Assembly: GCF_009727155.1 (NCBI RefSeq)
Contig: NZ_WNWM01000002.1
Location: 5,828,001 to 5,892,000, forward strand
Direction: 5' to 3'
Source: Pseudoduganella dura
GTDB taxonomy: Bacteria > Pseudomonadota > Gammaproteobacteria > Burkholderiales > Burkholderiaceae_D
Length of the DNA stretch: 64,000 nt
The notes under the pieces were generated by a model, which worked only from the letters and a program-made list of their open reading frames with translations, did no database searches and had not been told where the DNA came from. Below are positions 39,160-48,734 of the stretch, piece after piece. The position numbers were made by a program, and so were the translations under genes. Numbering within the stretch: the stretch's first letter is position 1; the number at the start of each line of letters is the position of its first letter.

Positions 39160-41388
39160 ATGATTGACACACTCGAAATTGACCAAGTGGCAATTTATGC
39201 CAGTCGCCAGACCATGTCTAGGCTCAAGGAGGTTAACTTTATCTTCGGAGCTAACGGCGCCGGCAAGACAACCATTGGGAGAGTGGTGGCAGATAGGTCC
39301 CTGCATGAGCACGAGAACTGTTCGATCGTCTGGCGCGATGGAATCGAGATGCAGCCGCTTGTGTACAACCGAGACTTCGTGGACGCAAACTTCAACACGG
39401 AAGGCAGTTTAAAGGGCATCTTCACCCTTGGCGAAAAGGACATCGCTAACGAGCTTGCAGTCAAGACGAAAAAGGAAGAGGTTGACCGCTACGCCAACGA
39501 AATTGCCCAGCGCACGAGCACTCTCGGCGACCCGGCACATAGATCTGGAAAATTCGGTGAGCTGGCCGCATTGGAGGCCGATTTTAAGGAGCGGTGCTGG
39601 GCGCAAAAACGCAAACACGATGAGGCCTTTTCGGAGGCGTTCACTGGCGTCAGAAATGACGCGGCCAAGTTCAAGGAGCGTCTTCTTCAACAACTCCAAT
39701 CAAACGTTGCCGATGCGCAGACACTTGAATACCTGACTAAGCGCGCGGCCACGGTGTTGGGCGTGAAGCCGCAGCTGCAGGCCAAACTCCCTACGTTGGA
39801 TTTCGCCGACATCGTCGCTTTGGAGGCAGCTCCTATCCTCATGAAAAGAGTAGTTGGCAAAGAGGACGTGGACATCGCCGAGATGATTTACCGGCTAGGA
39901 CACAGCGATTGGGTCAAAGCTGGACAAGCGCACTATGAAACCAGCGCCCCTAAGTGCCCGTTCTGCCAGCAGACGGCGCCTGAAGGGCTGACTGCAAGCC
40001 TTACGAGCTATTTCGACGAGACCTTTGAGCAGGACACCAAAGCAGTCGCGGACCTGCAGGCGACATACGGCCGCGAAGACAAGTCGCTTTTGTTGGCCTT
40101 GAATGCGATTAAGGAATCAACGTCAATTTTCTTGGACAAGGCAACGTTCATGCGCGAGCAGATCACGATCGAGGCCAAGCTTCGTACTAACTCCCTCATT
40201 TTAGCCAACAAGCGCAAAGAGCCAAGTGCGCCTCAAAAGCTTGAATCGCTCGCGGAACCATTGGCGCTAGTCCTTGACCTGGTCAAAGCGGCTAACACGA
40301 AAGTGGCGGAGCATAATCGCATTGTAGACAGCATTAGCGCAGAGAGGACGAAGCTTGTCGCACAAATATGGCGCTACATTCTCGACGACGTGAAAGTCGA
40401 TCTCGAGGTTTATCAGCGCAAAAAAGCAGGCCTTTCGGCAGCGATCGAAAGCCTGAAAAGCCAGATTAAAACAGCCGAGGGGGCCAAGGCGAGTGCGGAG
40501 CGCGAATTGCGCGAGCTTGAAAAAAAGATTTCCACTGTCCAGCCTACGGTCGACGCCATCAACGACCTGCTCAAATCGTTTGGGTTCAAGACGTTTGCGC
40601 TGGCGAAGGCTGGCGACCAACCCCATTATAAACTCGTGCGTGACGACGGAAAGGACGCGAGGCATTCTTTGAGCGAGGGCGAAAGGTCTTTCGTCACTTT
40701 TCTCTACTTTTACCACCTGATCAAGGGCAGCGACAACGATAGCGGCGCGGCGCGGGACCGCGTCGTCGTGTTCGACGATCCCGTGTCAAGCATGGATAGC
40801 GATGTGCTCTTCATTGTGAGCAGTCTCATTCGTGCGCTTTTCGACGATATGAAGAACGGTCAAGGCTACGTCAAGCAGGTGTTTGTCTTGACCCACAACG
40901 TCTATTTTCACAAGGAGGTTTGCTTCATGAGCCCTCAGCGCAAGGTCGGAGCGAAAGGCGACAAACGCGCCGAGCGCAATCTCGGCCGTAGCTACTGGGT
41001 CGTGCGCAAATCGCCGACCGGGCCGCTGCTCGAACGCTTTGACGATAATCCTATCAAGACATCATACGAGCTGCTGTGGGACGAGGTACGTAGGGACCAG
41101 CGGAATCCCTTGACGATCCAGAACACTATGAGGAGGATCTTGGAACACTACTTCAGGATTCTTGGCGGTGTAGACTTCGACGACCTCTGCGAGAAGTTTG
41201 ATGGCAGAGAAAAGCTGGTGTGCCGTTCGCTGCTTTCGTGGGTGAACGATGGCTCCCATTTCTCCCACGACGACGCGCACTTCGCGTTTGGCCCGAACGC
41301 AATTGACGACCAAGTGGCCATATTTAAAAAGATCTTCGAGCGGGCTGAGCATTTGCCGCATTACGAGATGATGATGGCTAAGAAGTGA
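39160..41388 (+). CDS. RloC-like AAA_13 ABC ATPase with zinc-hook motif, putative anticodon nuclease
   Basis: This 742-residue protein has a split ABC-ATPase. Walker A is GANGAGKTT (residues 30-38), then a long coiled coil (about 95-465) is interrupted by CPFC (Cys266, Cys269) like a zinc hook. The signature is LSEGERS (504-510), Walker B VVVFDDPVSS (535-544) and the H-loop LTHN (577-580). The C-terminus has RRILEHYF and WVNDGSHFSH, giving Arg658-x3-Glu662 and His700. This fits the Arg-Glu-His pattern reported for PrrC/RloC tRNA anticodon nucleases. RloC is an SMC-like phage-response tRNase of similar size. The ATG at 39160 is preferred over a TTG at 39106. The NACHT gene follows 82 bp later. 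Low GC and AT-rich codon use mark it as acquired. The nuclease role is inferred. Confidence 0.75.
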   Translation: MIDTLEIDQVAIYASRQTMSRLKEVNFIFGANGAGKTTIGRVVADRSLHEHENCSIVWRDGIEMQPLVYNRDFVDANFNTEGSLKGIFTLGEKDIANELAVKTKKEEVDRYANEIAQRTSTLGDPAHRSGKFGELAALEADFKERCWAQKRKHDEAFSEAFTGVRNDAAKFKERLLQQLQSNVADAQTLEYLTKRAATVLGVKPQLQAKLPTLDFADIVALEAAPILMKRVVGKEDVDIAEMIYRLGHSDWVKAGQAHYETSAPKCPFCQQTAPEGLTASLTSYFDETFEQDTKAVADLQATYGREDKSLLLALNAIKESTSIFLDKATFMREQITIEAKLRTNSLILANKRKEPSAPQKLESLAEPLALVLDLVKAANTKVAEHNRIVDSISAERTKLVAQIWRYILDDVKVDLEVYQRKKAGLSAAIESLKSQIKTAEGAKASAERELRELEKKISTVQPTVDAINDLLKSFGFKTFALAKAGDQPHYKLVRDDGKDARHSLSEGERSFVTFLYFYHLIKGSDNDSGAARDRVVVFDDPVSSMDSDVLFIVSSLIRALFDDMKNGQGYVKQVFVLTHNVYFHKEVCFMSPQRKVGAKGDKRAERNLGRSYWVVRKSPTGPLLERFDDNPIKTSYELLWDEVRRDQRNPLTIQNTMRRILEHYFRILGGVDFDDLCEKFDGREKLVCRSLLSWVNDGSHFSHDDAHFAFGPNAIDDQVAIFKKIFERAEHLPHYEMMMAKK

Positions 41389-41470
41389 AGTTCAGAGCCA
41401 CTGCACCTGCAGTCCAGCCAAGAAACCGTGATAGGCCTGGCGGACAGGATCGCGATTCGAAAGAGATGAA

Positions 41471-44400
41471 ATGATGGGTAGCGATAAGAGCGCAAAACGG
41501 ATGACGGGTGGCAGCGCTGCAGAACGCGGGCTAGATTTCCAAGCGCGAGTAAGTGCAATCGTAATGGCAAACCTGCTGACAGAACGGCCCATAGGCTGGC
41601 TTGAAGGGGTACTGGACGACACGCCGCTGGAGCTGCACGCTGAAACGGGCGGGCCTGGCGACGATGTACGCTTCTCGACTAAGGGCGGAAGGCATGTGGA
41701 ACTGCAGGCCAAGCGGGGGTTGCAACGTGGGGATGACCTCTGGTGCGCTCTGACGGATCTGTCAAAAGGCATTTCTGACGGCACGATCGACGCGGGGATC
41801 TTAGCTGTGTGCCCGAACAGTAGTGGCACGATCCGTGAAAACTTGGCTGAGGACATTGTGCGGCTGGGCACTGGGCGAGCTGACGGGCTGCGCGAGATTG
41901 GCGACGCTTGGGTGAGGTTGCTTTCGTCATTGTCCTTGGACGCGACCCTGGTATGCAGACACTTGCGTATCGTCGTCGTCAGCGCAGTTGATGGGAACCG
42001 TGAAGCGGAGGTCACGGCTAGCGAGCGCCTTAGCCGCGTCATCGAGGATCCGGGAACTGCGTGGCCGGTGCTTGTGGAGTATGGGCGACTTCTGATACGC
42101 AGGAGAGAACGGTCGAGACCAGAAGACATCTACCAAACCTTGTCGCTCGCCCACGTTAAGTTAAAGACGACCGAAGTTGATACGCGCGTGCAGTTAACCG
42201 CAGCAATGCACCAATGGCTGCGTCGAACCTACGCCAACATGACTGTCATCGGCGTACATAGCCAAGTTTCCTTCGATAAGTGTTGGATCGAGCTGGACGC
42301 ACAAGCGATGGACGAGGCCTCGACCGAACAGGAAGACCTTGACAAGGCGCTTCGCCGTTACCATGAATATGGTGGTGGCCGCAGCAGCGCATCTTCTTTC
42401 GATTCCGCGACCATCGCCCGTTTCGTCAGAAAATGCGTGGTCGTCGGCGGCCCCGGGATGGGCAAGTCTACGCTCCTCAAGAAGCTAGCCTTGGACTACT
42501 CAGCTGACGGATTTCTGACGCTCCTCGTGCGCCTGCCGCAGGTGGTTGCGCTTCTCATTCGCGAAGGGCGCCGCTTTGAGGAATGCTTAATGGAGGTCGC
42601 GCTCAGCGGCTCGGGCTTCCGAATACCAGTCGTTTCGCTGGAAGGGTCCGTCATCCTGTGCGATGCATTGGACGAGTGCGGGAGTCAGCAGCCGCTGGTG
42701 ACCGCTAAGTTGCACGCTTTCACTGTTGCACATCCACGCGCCCGCGTCGTGGTAACGAGTCGGCCCATCGGATATCGCCCAGGCGAACTGGCAGGATGGC
42801 GACACTATGAGCTTCAACCGCTGAACGACATGGCGGCCGAGAAGGCAGTCTCCAAAGTAATCGAGGCGATTCCGTTTTCTGATGGAGCGCTACGGTCACG
42901 CGCTACGAAGCAAGCCATCGCCCAACTTGGCGCGAAGACCATCAAGGGAGCTGCGGCAAGGAGTCCTCTGATGATTACGCTGGTTGCTGCACTTTCGATC
43001 AAGGGCGTTGATCCAGGGCTTGGCAAGGGGACCATGTATCGCAATTTTTTTCAGTTGCTGCAGAATCATCCGCCGACCCGTCTTACCGAACGATCACCAA
43101 GCGAGCCGGAAAGGAACAGATTTTTGGATATGCTCGGCTGGTGTCTTCTATCACAAGGCAATGAACCGGCCGAACGGATCCTTTCGCAATGCGCGCGTTG
43201 GTGGAGTGAAGAGACGGGGCAATCCGCCTTCGTTAGCGAAACAAAAATTGCTGAGTGCCTGGAATATTGGGAGTGTCTAGGCGTCGTCGAACGCGTACGT
43301 ACACACACACTGGAGGCGATCACTTTCGTTCACAAGACCTTCGGGGAGTTTGCGGCCGCGCGACACATCTCCAAGGGCTTTCTTGAAGTGCAACGGGAGA
43401 ACATTGCGCGCGCGATCCAGACACCAGACTGGAAGGAAACCTTATCGTTCGCGAGCCACCTCGGCCTTACGTCGCTGATCCTCAAAGTCTGGACCGAGCT
43501 GGCGGAGAGTGGTGAAACCAAGGCTATCAGCAGCCTCGACGACGCGGTCGAGTTAGTGATCCAGGCGGGAATGCCGCTGGCGAGCGATGCCCTTGCGAGC
43601 TTTGCGCAATGTTGTTGGCGCGCCGTTGAGAATACAGCGTCGCGAGTGCGTTACGTCGCAGGAGAAGCTCTTTGCCTGGTGTCCAAAGACCATTGGAGCG
43701 TAATAGAGGAAGCGACGCTGGCAAGGCTGGAGTCATCCGACGGGTGGAGCCGACTAGTCGCTTGGGCATCCTTATGCGTCAGCAACGACCAAAAAATGGC
43801 GATTACCACGCTCACTGAAGCAATACCGAGGCTTGTCGATTCTCGACCAACCGATTCTCACCTAGGCGGCTTCTCCCTTCAGCCGAGCGGGAACGGCGTG
43901 TGGCAGCACTTAGTGCTTGGTGCGGCTCGGCGCGTCCTCATCGCTCTACCAGATCCAAAGGCGGTGCAGATACTCAATGAGCTCATTGGCGATGCTAAAG
44001 GCCTGAGTGTAAGTACCGTCGGCAAGTTGAGAACTCTGTTCAAGCATGCCGGACTGGAGCTTAGCAGATTGTTAGACGAAACATTTTCAGGAACCATGAC
44101 TCACTGGGCGTCGGACCGCGAAGCCTTGAACCGTGAGGCCGCCTATTTGCTTGAGCTCATCGACGATCCTTTGATCGCGAGCGATGAAGCAGACCTCTGC
44201 GAACCAAGTCTCAGCCTTGAACTTGGCGCGTGCATGACGGTAATTTGCTATCGAGAAATGCCACTCGAGGACAACCCTAGTAGTACATCGTCGGCAAAGA
44301 TAACTGCGGCTAGACGTCGCGTCATCCACGCGCTCGCTCGGAGCGCTGGCCTAGACCACGCCCAGCTAGTAAGACAGGCACGTTCGATGAAGAGAATGGT

Positions 44401-45388
44401 CCTCGACGACGTAGAGAACGAAAGATTTGGGCTATTCGACCTTCTGAGGGTCGACGCGGAGGTTGACCAAGACCATTCCCTTGTCGACAGCGCATTTATC
44501 CATGAACTGGAGGACCTTGTTCTTGGCCCAAGCGAGCTTTTTGCGTGGAATGCGGCTCAAGTGCTATATACAACGCACAACTGTCGGGAATTTCCAGATG
44601 CAGTCAAACGCCTAATCAGCCGCGGGCAGGGCAAGTCGCTCCGGATATCCGCCGCACTGGCTAGTCATTTGCCGGATGGAGGGGGACAACGACTTATGCT
44701 GGATCGCCTACTATACGGTGAAATTACTCCAGGCTGCCGCTATTTATACCAAAGTCTGACGGCCCCCTACGGTGCCGATCACCTTGAAGTTGTTCGAAGG
44801 GGCCTCACCGGGAACTCCGTCCATGCTGCCACGGCAGCTGCCGAATTGAGTAAAGAGTTTTGCTTGGACAGCGCATTGGCAAACGAGTTGAGGAACTATT
44901 TTGAGCAATGGAAGGGCAAAGAAGAGCCGTATTCTAAAGGCGGTCGTGTCGTCCCGGAGAGCCCTCGCGACGAGCTAGCTAAGATTCTGGCTCCAGCGTT
45001 CGCGCAGGACCACGACTTCCTCATTGCACTTCTGGCCGACGATCGATCCAGCGTACAAGGTGCGGCACGTGAACATGCTCTAGCTGAAGCGGCGAGCTCA
45101 GCTCTCTTGCGTTCAAGACTTTTGGAAGGCGTCGAAATGAAACGGTTGCCGGCAGGGCTTCTCCGCACAGCTGTTCTCAGAGGCCTATATATGGGGGACG
45201 AGGCACCCGCAATCGTCCGCTTTCTCTACAGTGAAGATGCTCGCTTGCGGTACGCGGCGTTGCCAATCCTTGACGTGAAATATCTCAAGCAAGAGCAGGT
45301 GCGTGATGAGTCCAAGCGACTTCTGACGGACAACGAGTTGGACATTAGGGAGGGAGCAAGCCGAGCTCTGCATTGCCTGACGTTGTAA
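41471..45388 (+). CDS. NACHT/STAND NTPase with N-terminal PD-(D/E)XK-like nuclease domain, Avs-type defence candidate
   Basis: This 1305-residue protein has three parts. Residues about 12-175 resemble Cap4/DUF4297-type effector nucleases: GGSAAERGLDFQ, then GPGDDVRF (Asp64/65) and HVELQAKRG (Gln79-x-Lys81), a D...(E/Q)xK pattern. A NACHT-type NTPase follows with Walker A GGPGMGKST (326-334), Walker B VILCDALDE (394-402) and VVVTSRPIGY. The last 750 residues are alpha-helical, HEAT/TPR-like, and would serve as sensor. This nuclease-STAND-repeat order is that of Avs anti-phage proteins, which oligomerise on phage proteins and degrade DNA. It is in the same low-GC island and strand as the RloC-like gene. 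I do not recognise a named subfamily. No frameshift is seen. Confidence 0.75.
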   Translation: MMGSDKSAKRMTGGSAAERGLDFQARVSAIVMANLLTERPIGWLEGVLDDTPLELHAETGGPGDDVRFSTKGGRHVELQAKRGLQRGDDLWCALTDLSKGISDGTIDAGILAVCPNSSGTIRENLAEDIVRLGTGRADGLREIGDAWVRLLSSLSLDATLVCRHLRIVVVSAVDGNREAEVTASERLSRVIEDPGTAWPVLVEYGRLLIRRRERSRPEDIYQTLSLAHVKLKTTEVDTRVQLTAAMHQWLRRTYANMTVIGVHSQVSFDKCWIELDAQAMDEASTEQEDLDKALRRYHEYGGGRSSASSFDSATIARFVRKCVVVGGPGMGKSTLLKKLALDYSADGFLTLLVRLPQVVALLIREGRRFEECLMEVALSGSGFRIPVVSLEGSVILCDALDECGSQQPLVTAKLHAFTVAHPRARVVVTSRPIGYRPGELAGWRHYELQPLNDMAAEKAVSKVIEAIPFSDGALRSRATKQAIAQLGAKTIKGAAARSPLMITLVAALSIKGVDPGLGKGTMYRNFFQLLQNHPPTRLTERSPSEPERNRFLDMLGWCLLSQGNEPAERILSQCARWWSEETGQSAFVSETKIAECLEYWECLGVVERVRTHTLEAITFVHKTFGEFAAARHISKGFLEVQRENIARAIQTPDWKETLSFASHLGLTSLILKVWTELAESGETKAISSLDDAVELVIQAGMPLASDALASFAQCCWRAVENTASRVRYVAGEALCLVSKDHWSVIEEATLARLESSDGWSRLVAWASLCVSNDQKMAITTLTEAIPRLVDSRPTDSHLGGFSLQPSGNGVWQHLVLGAARRVLIALPDPKAVQILNELIGDAKGLSVSTVGKLRTLFKHAGLELSRLLDETFSGTMTHWASDREALNREAAYLLELIDDPLIASDEADLCEPSLSLELGACMTVICYREMPLEDNPSSTSSAKITAARRRVIHALARSAGLDHAQLVRQARSMKRMVLDDVENERFGLFDLLRVDAEVDQDHSLVDSAFIHELEDLVLGPSELFAWNAAQVLYTTHNCREFPDAVKRLISRGQGKSLRISAALASHLPDGGGQRLMLDRLLYGEITPGCRYLYQSLTAPYGADHLEVVRRGLTGNSVHAATAAAELSKEFCLDSALANELRNYFEQWKGKEEPYSKGGRVVPESPRDELAKILAPAFAQDHDFLIALLADDRSSVQGAAREHALAEAASSALLRSRLLEGVEMKRLPAGLLRTAVLRGLYMGDEAPAIVRFLYSEDARLRYAALPILDVKYLKQEQVRDESKRLLTDNELDIREGASRALHCLTL

Positions 45389-45414
45389 GGCTTCCTCGTA
45401 GGAGTTATTCTCAA

Positions 45415-45424
45415 ATCGCACTAA
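45415..45424. repeat. Right copy of 10-bp direct repeat ATCGCACTAA
   Basis: Starts 27 bp after the NACHT gene stop and is identical to 38961-38970. Confidence 0.45.
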
Positions 45425-45445
45425 CAGCGCTCCCTTCTATGTAGT

Positions 45446-45480
45446 AAAACTAAGCCCATGACCCTCGGGGCCTAGTTTTT
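45446..45480. terminator. Bidirectional intrinsic terminator after the defence island
   Basis: AAAACTAAGCCC pairs with GGGGCCTAGTTTT (one mismatch), with an A-tract on the left and TTTTTT on the right. It ends the island transcript and insulates the TonB receptor gene. Confidence 0.8.
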
Positions 45481-45705
45481 TGCCTATAGAAGACATGTGA
45501 ACGTTATCCCGAAGCATACCTTTCATGACTATGACACGGCCAGTAAAGCATAGCTTGCCATGGAGTCATGTATTGCGGGGCGTTACTCAGGTGGTATTTA
45601 ACACAACACGCAACAAAAAGAAATGTGCTGTACCAAAACTACATCACGCATCATATTTCCGTTTCTTAAATTCTCAGCATTGACATACCATCGTTGTCAC
45701 CGGCA

Positions 45706-45725
45706 GCAGGCGTGCACACGCCTGC
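45706..45725. promoter_or_regulatory. Inverted repeat upstream of TonB receptor (possible operator)
   Basis: Perfect 9-bp arms GCAGGCGTG/CACGCCTGC are separated by two bases, 90 bp before the receptor start. A second, looser dyad TGACA-N9-TGTCA lies at 45681-45699. Either could be a LacI- or TetR-type operator. No regulator gene is adjacent. The rest of the gap from 45481 is AT-rich leader with no gene. Confidence 0.5.
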
Positions 45726-45815
45726 GGAGACAACCGTCGGCCTGCTCTGCTCGCGCTTCCACAGCGCGAGAGCCTTCCCCCATACAACATAACAATCAAG
45801 GAGTAGAGGAGCACA

Positions 45816-48641
45816 ATGAGAAAAAATAGAAACGTTTCCAATATCGTGTTGGCCTTCACGGCGATGCTGACCGCCGCGCAGAACAGCGCAGCCCAGGAAG
45901 CCCCGCCCGCGGGGCCCGGCGATGGCGCAAATGCCAGCGCAACGGCCAGCACCAGCACCGTGGTGGTCAAGGGCATCCGGCGCAGCCTGATCAACTCGCT
46001 CGACACCAAGCGTGAAGGCAACGGCATCGTCGACGCCATTTCGGCGGAAGACATCGGCAAGTTCCCCGACCAGAACCTGGCCGAATCCCTGCAGCGCATC
46101 ACCGGTGTCTCGATCGACCGCTCTGGCGGCGAGGGGAAACAGGTCACGGTGCGCGGCTTCGGACCCGACTTCAATACCGTGCTGGTCAACGGCCGCCAGG
46201 TGGCCTCCGAGAACGAGAACCGCGCCTTCAATTTCGATACCGTCTCGGCCGACCTGGTCAACAGCATCAACGTCTTCAAGACTGGCACGGCGACCCAGCA
46301 GTCGGGTGGCATTGGCTCGACCATCAACATCACCACCGCCCGGCCCTTGAGCCTGGGCGGATTCAAGGTGGCCGGCTCGGTCAAGGCGCTGCACGACGAT
46401 AATCGCGGCGAGACCACGCCCGAATACTCGCTGCTGGTCAGCGATACCTTCGCCCAGGGCAAGTTCGGCGCGCTGCTGGCGGTCTCGCGCAAGAAGGCGA
46501 AGACGCGCCTGAACCAGGCGCAAACCGATGGCTGGCTGACCAATGCGGGCATTCCGGGCGCCGAACTGAATGGCGGAGCGGGATTCGCGGGCCCGGTATT
46601 CTCACCTCGCAACTACGACACCAAGGTAACGTTCGAAGAGCGCACCCGCACCAATGCCAACCTGGTCCTGCAATACCGGCCATCGAGCGCCCTGACGCTG
46701 ACGGCCGACGCGCTGTATTCCGACTTCGATATCAAGACCGATGCAACGTCATACGGCCACTGGTTCACCGCGCCGAACGTGCAGCGCGCCCGCACCGATG
46801 CCAACGGCACCATCACCGACCTGTACCAGGAGGTGGGGCTGGCAACGGACTTCCATGCCAAGAAATTCGACCGTCTCACCAACACGAAGTCGTTCGGCCT
46901 GCAGGCCGACTGGAAGATCTCGAACAAGCTCAATGTCGTCTTCGACGCGTGGAAATCGGATGCGACGCGCGAGCCCAACAACGGCGGCGGCGACCAGCTT
47001 TCACTGATCGGCTACAAGAACCGCGCAAGGTTCCAGTCCGATGCGGCCACGCTGCCCTGGGTGAGCGAATTCGCCGGGCCGGCAACCGGGCTGGTGTACG
47101 AAAACGATGCGCAGGGCCGGCCGGTCACCCATTCCGTGTCGAATTATCTCGACCCGGCCAACGCCCGGGCGCACGTGATGCTGCGCCGTGGCTGGGCCGT
47201 CGACGACGCGGTGCGCCAGTACAAGGTCGATGGCGTCTGGAAGGAGGGCAGCGGCGACGGACTGGTCTCCGCCCGCTTCGGCCTGCAGCGCTCGCAGGAG
47301 ACCAAGGCACTGACCCGGTGGGACAACGAAGGCGTCGGTATTCACTGCACGTATTGCGGCTACGGGGACTTCCCGGCCATTCCGGCCGGCACCCTCAGCG
47401 TGTTCAACGCCGGCAGCGACTTCCTGAGTGGCGTCAGCGGCAGTGGCCGCACGCCGGCTTCCTGGCTGCGCCATGACGGGGAAAAGCAGTTCGCTTTCGT
47501 CGAGCAGCAGAGCGGGAAGAACTTCGACGCCGTGGTGCGTGACAACTCCTATGCGGTCGAGGAGAAAACCACCTCGGCCTATCTGGAACTGGCGTTCGCC
47601 GGCACGCTGGCCGACAGACCGGTGCGGGTTACCACGGGCGCGCGGCTGGAACACACCGACATCAACGTCTCGGGTACCCAGGGCAATATCGAGCGGCTGA
47701 ACGTGCTCGATGCCACGGAGCTCAGCGCCGTGTACGGCGCCAAGTCGGCCATCAACGTCAGCAACTCGTACTATTCGGTGTTGCCCAACCTCAGCGCGAC
47801 CATCGAATTGACGGACACGCTGGTGGCGCGCGTGGCGGCCTACCGCTCGCTGACGCGACCGCGCCTGGACGATTTGTCGCCCGCCACCAACATCGTCACG
47901 ACGCGCCCCGGCACGCTGACCGCTTCCTCCGGCGATCCCACGCTGAAGCCCTTCGAGTCGAACAACCTCGACCTGTCGCTGGAGTGGTATTACAAGCCGG
48001 CCAGCTATGTCTCGGGCGGATTCTTCTGGAAAGACGTCAGCAATTTCATCGTTTCCAGCAACACCACGCGTCAGTTCGACACCAGTACCGGCGTGCTGAC
48101 CGACCCCAGCACGGGTAGCGACAGGCTCAAGCCCGATCCGGCCGATGGCCCGGCCGTGTTCACGTTGACCCGGCCCAGCAATGGGCCATCCGCAGTGGTG
48201 CATGGCTTCGAACTGGCCGTGCAGCACACGTTCGACAACGGCCTGGGCTTCATCGTCAACGGCACCATCGTGCGTAGCGACTCCAACCTGAATCCGGGCG
48301 ACATCAACCAGAAGTTCGCCGTGACCGGCATCAGCGATTCGGCCAACGTCGTCGGCTTCTATGAACGGGGGCCTTACCAGCTGCGCCTGGCCTACAACTG
48401 GCGCGACAAGTTCCTGCAATCGCTCACCCAGCAGAACGGCGACGGCGTGACCCAGGTGGCGGCCTATGGCCAGTGGGACCTGAGCGGCAGCTACGAGGTG
48501 TCGAAGAACCTGTCAGTGGTGTTCGAAGCAACCAACCTGAACGAAGCGGTGGTCAAGAAATATGGCCGCTACACCAACCAGTTCCTGCTGGCGGAGGATT
48601 CCGGCCGCCGATTCGCGCTCGGACTGATCGCCAAGTTCTAG
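45816..48641 (+). CDS. TonB-dependent receptor (TIGR01782, TonB-Xanth-Caul type)
   Basis: This 941-residue outer-membrane receptor imports a substrate using TonB energy. It has a signal peptide (residues about 1-27, ending SAAQE), a plug domain (VVVKGIRRSLINSLDTKREG, VSIDRSGGEGKQVTVRGFGPDFNTVLVNGR) and a 22-strand barrel ending in LGLIAKF with a C-terminal Phe. This type is typical of carbohydrate-uptake clusters of Xanthomonas and Caulobacter. It is followed on the same strand by a flavin halogenase, SapC and a DUF6445-like gene. A hairpin separates it from the halogenase gene. Confidence 0.93.
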   Translation: MRKNRNVSNIVLAFTAMLTAAQNSAAQEAPPAGPGDGANASATASTSTVVVKGIRRSLINSLDTKREGNGIVDAISAEDIGKFPDQNLAESLQRITGVSIDRSGGEGKQVTVRGFGPDFNTVLVNGRQVASENENRAFNFDTVSADLVNSINVFKTGTATQQSGGIGSTINITTARPLSLGGFKVAGSVKALHDDNRGETTPEYSLLVSDTFAQGKFGALLAVSRKKAKTRLNQAQTDGWLTNAGIPGAELNGGAGFAGPVFSPRNYDTKVTFEERTRTNANLVLQYRPSSALTLTADALYSDFDIKTDATSYGHWFTAPNVQRARTDANGTITDLYQEVGLATDFHAKKFDRLTNTKSFGLQADWKISNKLNVVFDAWKSDATREPNNGGGDQLSLIGYKNRARFQSDAATLPWVSEFAGPATGLVYENDAQGRPVTHSVSNYLDPANARAHVMLRRGWAVDDAVRQYKVDGVWKEGSGDGLVSARFGLQRSQETKALTRWDNEGVGIHCTYCGYGDFPAIPAGTLSVFNAGSDFLSGVSGSGRTPASWLRHDGEKQFAFVEQQSGKNFDAVVRDNSYAVEEKTTSAYLELAFAGTLADRPVRVTTGARLEHTDINVSGTQGNIERLNVLDATELSAVYGAKSAINVSNSYYSVLPNLSATIELTDTLVARVAAYRSLTRPRLDDLSPATNIVTTRPGTLTASSGDPTLKPFESNNLDLSLEWYYKPASYVSGGFFWKDVSNFIVSSNTTRQFDTSTGVLTDPSTGSDRLKPDPADGPAVFTLTRPSNGPSAVVHGFELAVQHTFDNGLGFIVNGTIVRSDSNLNPGDINQKFAVTGISDSANVVGFYERGPYQLRLAYNWRDKFLQSLTQQNGDGVTQVAAYGQWDLSGSYEVSKNLSVVFEATNLNEAVVKKYGRYTNQFLLAEDSGRRFALGLIAKF

Positions 48642-48652
48642 GTAGAGAGGAG

Positions 48653-48688
48653 GGGCGCCGGAAGCAGGCCAAAAGCGCGCCGGCGCCC
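48653..48688 (+). terminator. Hairpin between TonB receptor and halogenase genes
   Basis: Arms GGGCGCCGG/CCGGCGCCC (9 bp) enclose an 18-nt loop and are followed only by TT. It may act as a partial terminator or mRNA processing barrier that favours receptor expression. Confidence 0.5.
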
Positions 48689-48734
48689 TTCGGTATGCAA
48701 CCGTCTCATTGCCAATCATTGATAACAGGCAGAC

